A DNA stretch of 6,163 nucleotides from Candidatus Rokuibacteriota bacterium (GTDB taxonomy: Bacteria; JAUVQV01). The translations under genes were made by a program, and so were the position numbers. Under the pieces are notes generated by a model. It searched no databases. It saw only the letters and a list, made by a program, of their open reading frames with translations, and was not told where the DNA came from. Each line of letters opens with the position of its first letter. The first letter of the stretch is position 1. Below are positions 5,908 through 6,163 of the stretch, piece by piece. The DNA lies in assembly GCA_030609125.1 (NCBI GenBank), contig JAUWCW010000128.1:1-6163 (forward strand), read 5' to 3'.

Positions 5908-6163
5908 GGAGCACTGCTCGGCTCGACCATCGGGGACGGTGACGGACAGCTGGTGGCGGTGGCAATCGGGACGCTGGCGGGAGCCATAGTCGGGTCCCAG
6001 GTCGGCAAGTCCATGGACGTCACGGACCAGATGGCGATGGAGAGAAACGCCCAGTACGCCTTGGAAAACACCAGGACGAACACCGATACGGCCTGGAGGA
6101 ATCCCGACACCGGCAACTACGGCTCCATCACTCCCGTCGAGACCTACCAGACCGGGAGCGGGC
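5908..6163 (+). CDS. RT0821/Lpp0805-like glycine-zipper surface protein, 5' end unresolved, runs off the window
   Basis: From 5908 to the edge the frame encodes GALLGSTIGDGDGQLVAVA, then a G-x3-G-x3-G zipper (GTLAGAIVGSQVGKSMD), a DQMAMERNAQYALE helix, and WRNPDTGNYGSITPVETYQ. This order is typical of the RT0821/Lpp0805-like family, small outer-membrane or surface proteins with a two-helix glycine-zipper anchor. The frame is open from 5764 onward but contains no ATG, GTG or TTG before GTG 5953, which would cut into the zipper. CTG 5875 and ATA 5899 are the only near-cognate options I noted. The upstream in-frame translation (CHLYWKLNDGIFR) lacks the signal peptide and first zipper segment the family normally has. 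An ATG at 5891, preceded by GGAAG, is in a neighbouring frame, and a one-base indel near 5903-5907 would join it to the core. The gene may be a 5'-truncated pseudogene, contain a sequence error, or use an unusual start. The 3' end lies outside the window. Confidence 0.6.

Noticed and set aside
5891-5989. Short open frame from ATG 5891 (32 codons)
   Set aside because: It has a plausible GGAAG site upstream, but the translation is Trp/Arg-rich, overlaps the conserved glycine-zipper core in another frame, and resembles nothing. It is only of interest as a possible frameshifted start of the zipper gene.
1-6163. CRISPR array, tRNA, rRNA, insertion sequence or phage attachment site
   Set aside because: No regularly spaced repeats, no cloverleaf-like or rRNA-like sequence, no transposase-like protein and no terminal inverted repeats were seen on either strand.

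Overview
The window is GC-rich, densely packed bacterial chromosome with five complete protein genes and one gene cut by each edge. A secreted MlaC-family protein, a two-halved RND exporter of the hopanoid-transporter type and an RT0821/Lpp0805-like glycine-zipper protein all point to a Gram-negative, double-membrane organism. The two-CW domain protein and the rhodanese/rubrerythrin-like fusion are proteins I associate with anaerobic or microaerophilic lineages such as Desulfobacterota (former Deltaproteobacteria) or Synergistota. This placement is an inference from gene content; no rRNA or other lineage marker is present.

Layout. At 1-258 (+) lies the 3' end of a two-CW domain protein. It converges with a minus-strand group whose transcription order is: a YhhQ-type queuosine-precursor transporter (2683-1985), a sterol desaturase/fatty acid hydroxylase family protein (1982-1188), and a fusion of a rhodanese with a diiron ferritin-like domain (1111-284). 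The first two are separated by only 2 nt and look translationally coupled. The third follows a 76-nt gap and has its own strong ribosome binding site. From 2752 the plus strand carries a divergent pair: an MlaC/HpnM-like periplasmic protein (2752-3387), then an HpnN/MMPL-like RND transporter (3408-5801). After a 106-nt spacer, the conserved glycine-zipper core of an RT0821/Lpp0805-like surface protein runs off the right edge. No ATG, GTG or TTG lies ahead of that core in its frame.

How the genes fit together. The MlaC-like and RND pair has the composition of HpnM/HpnN, which move hopanoids or other hydrophobic lipids from the inner to the outer membrane. A sterol desaturase homologue, an integral-membrane diiron enzyme acting on lipids, is read from the other side of a 68-bp divergent promoter region. 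A lipid-modification and lipid-export theme is therefore plausible but unproven, since no hopanoid biosynthesis gene is visible. The rhodanese/ferritin-like fusion suggests peroxide or sulfur-stress handling. The YhhQ homologue supplies a precursor for queuosine tRNA modification and is probably an unrelated passenger.

Most of the window is well-known families in an ordinary arrangement, and I see no clearly new system. The points most worth a second look are the glycine-zipper gene with no recognisable 5' end, the HpnM/HpnN-like pair divergent from a sterol desaturase operon, the rhodanese/ferritin-like fusion, and the very short predicted leaders at the divergent promoter region.
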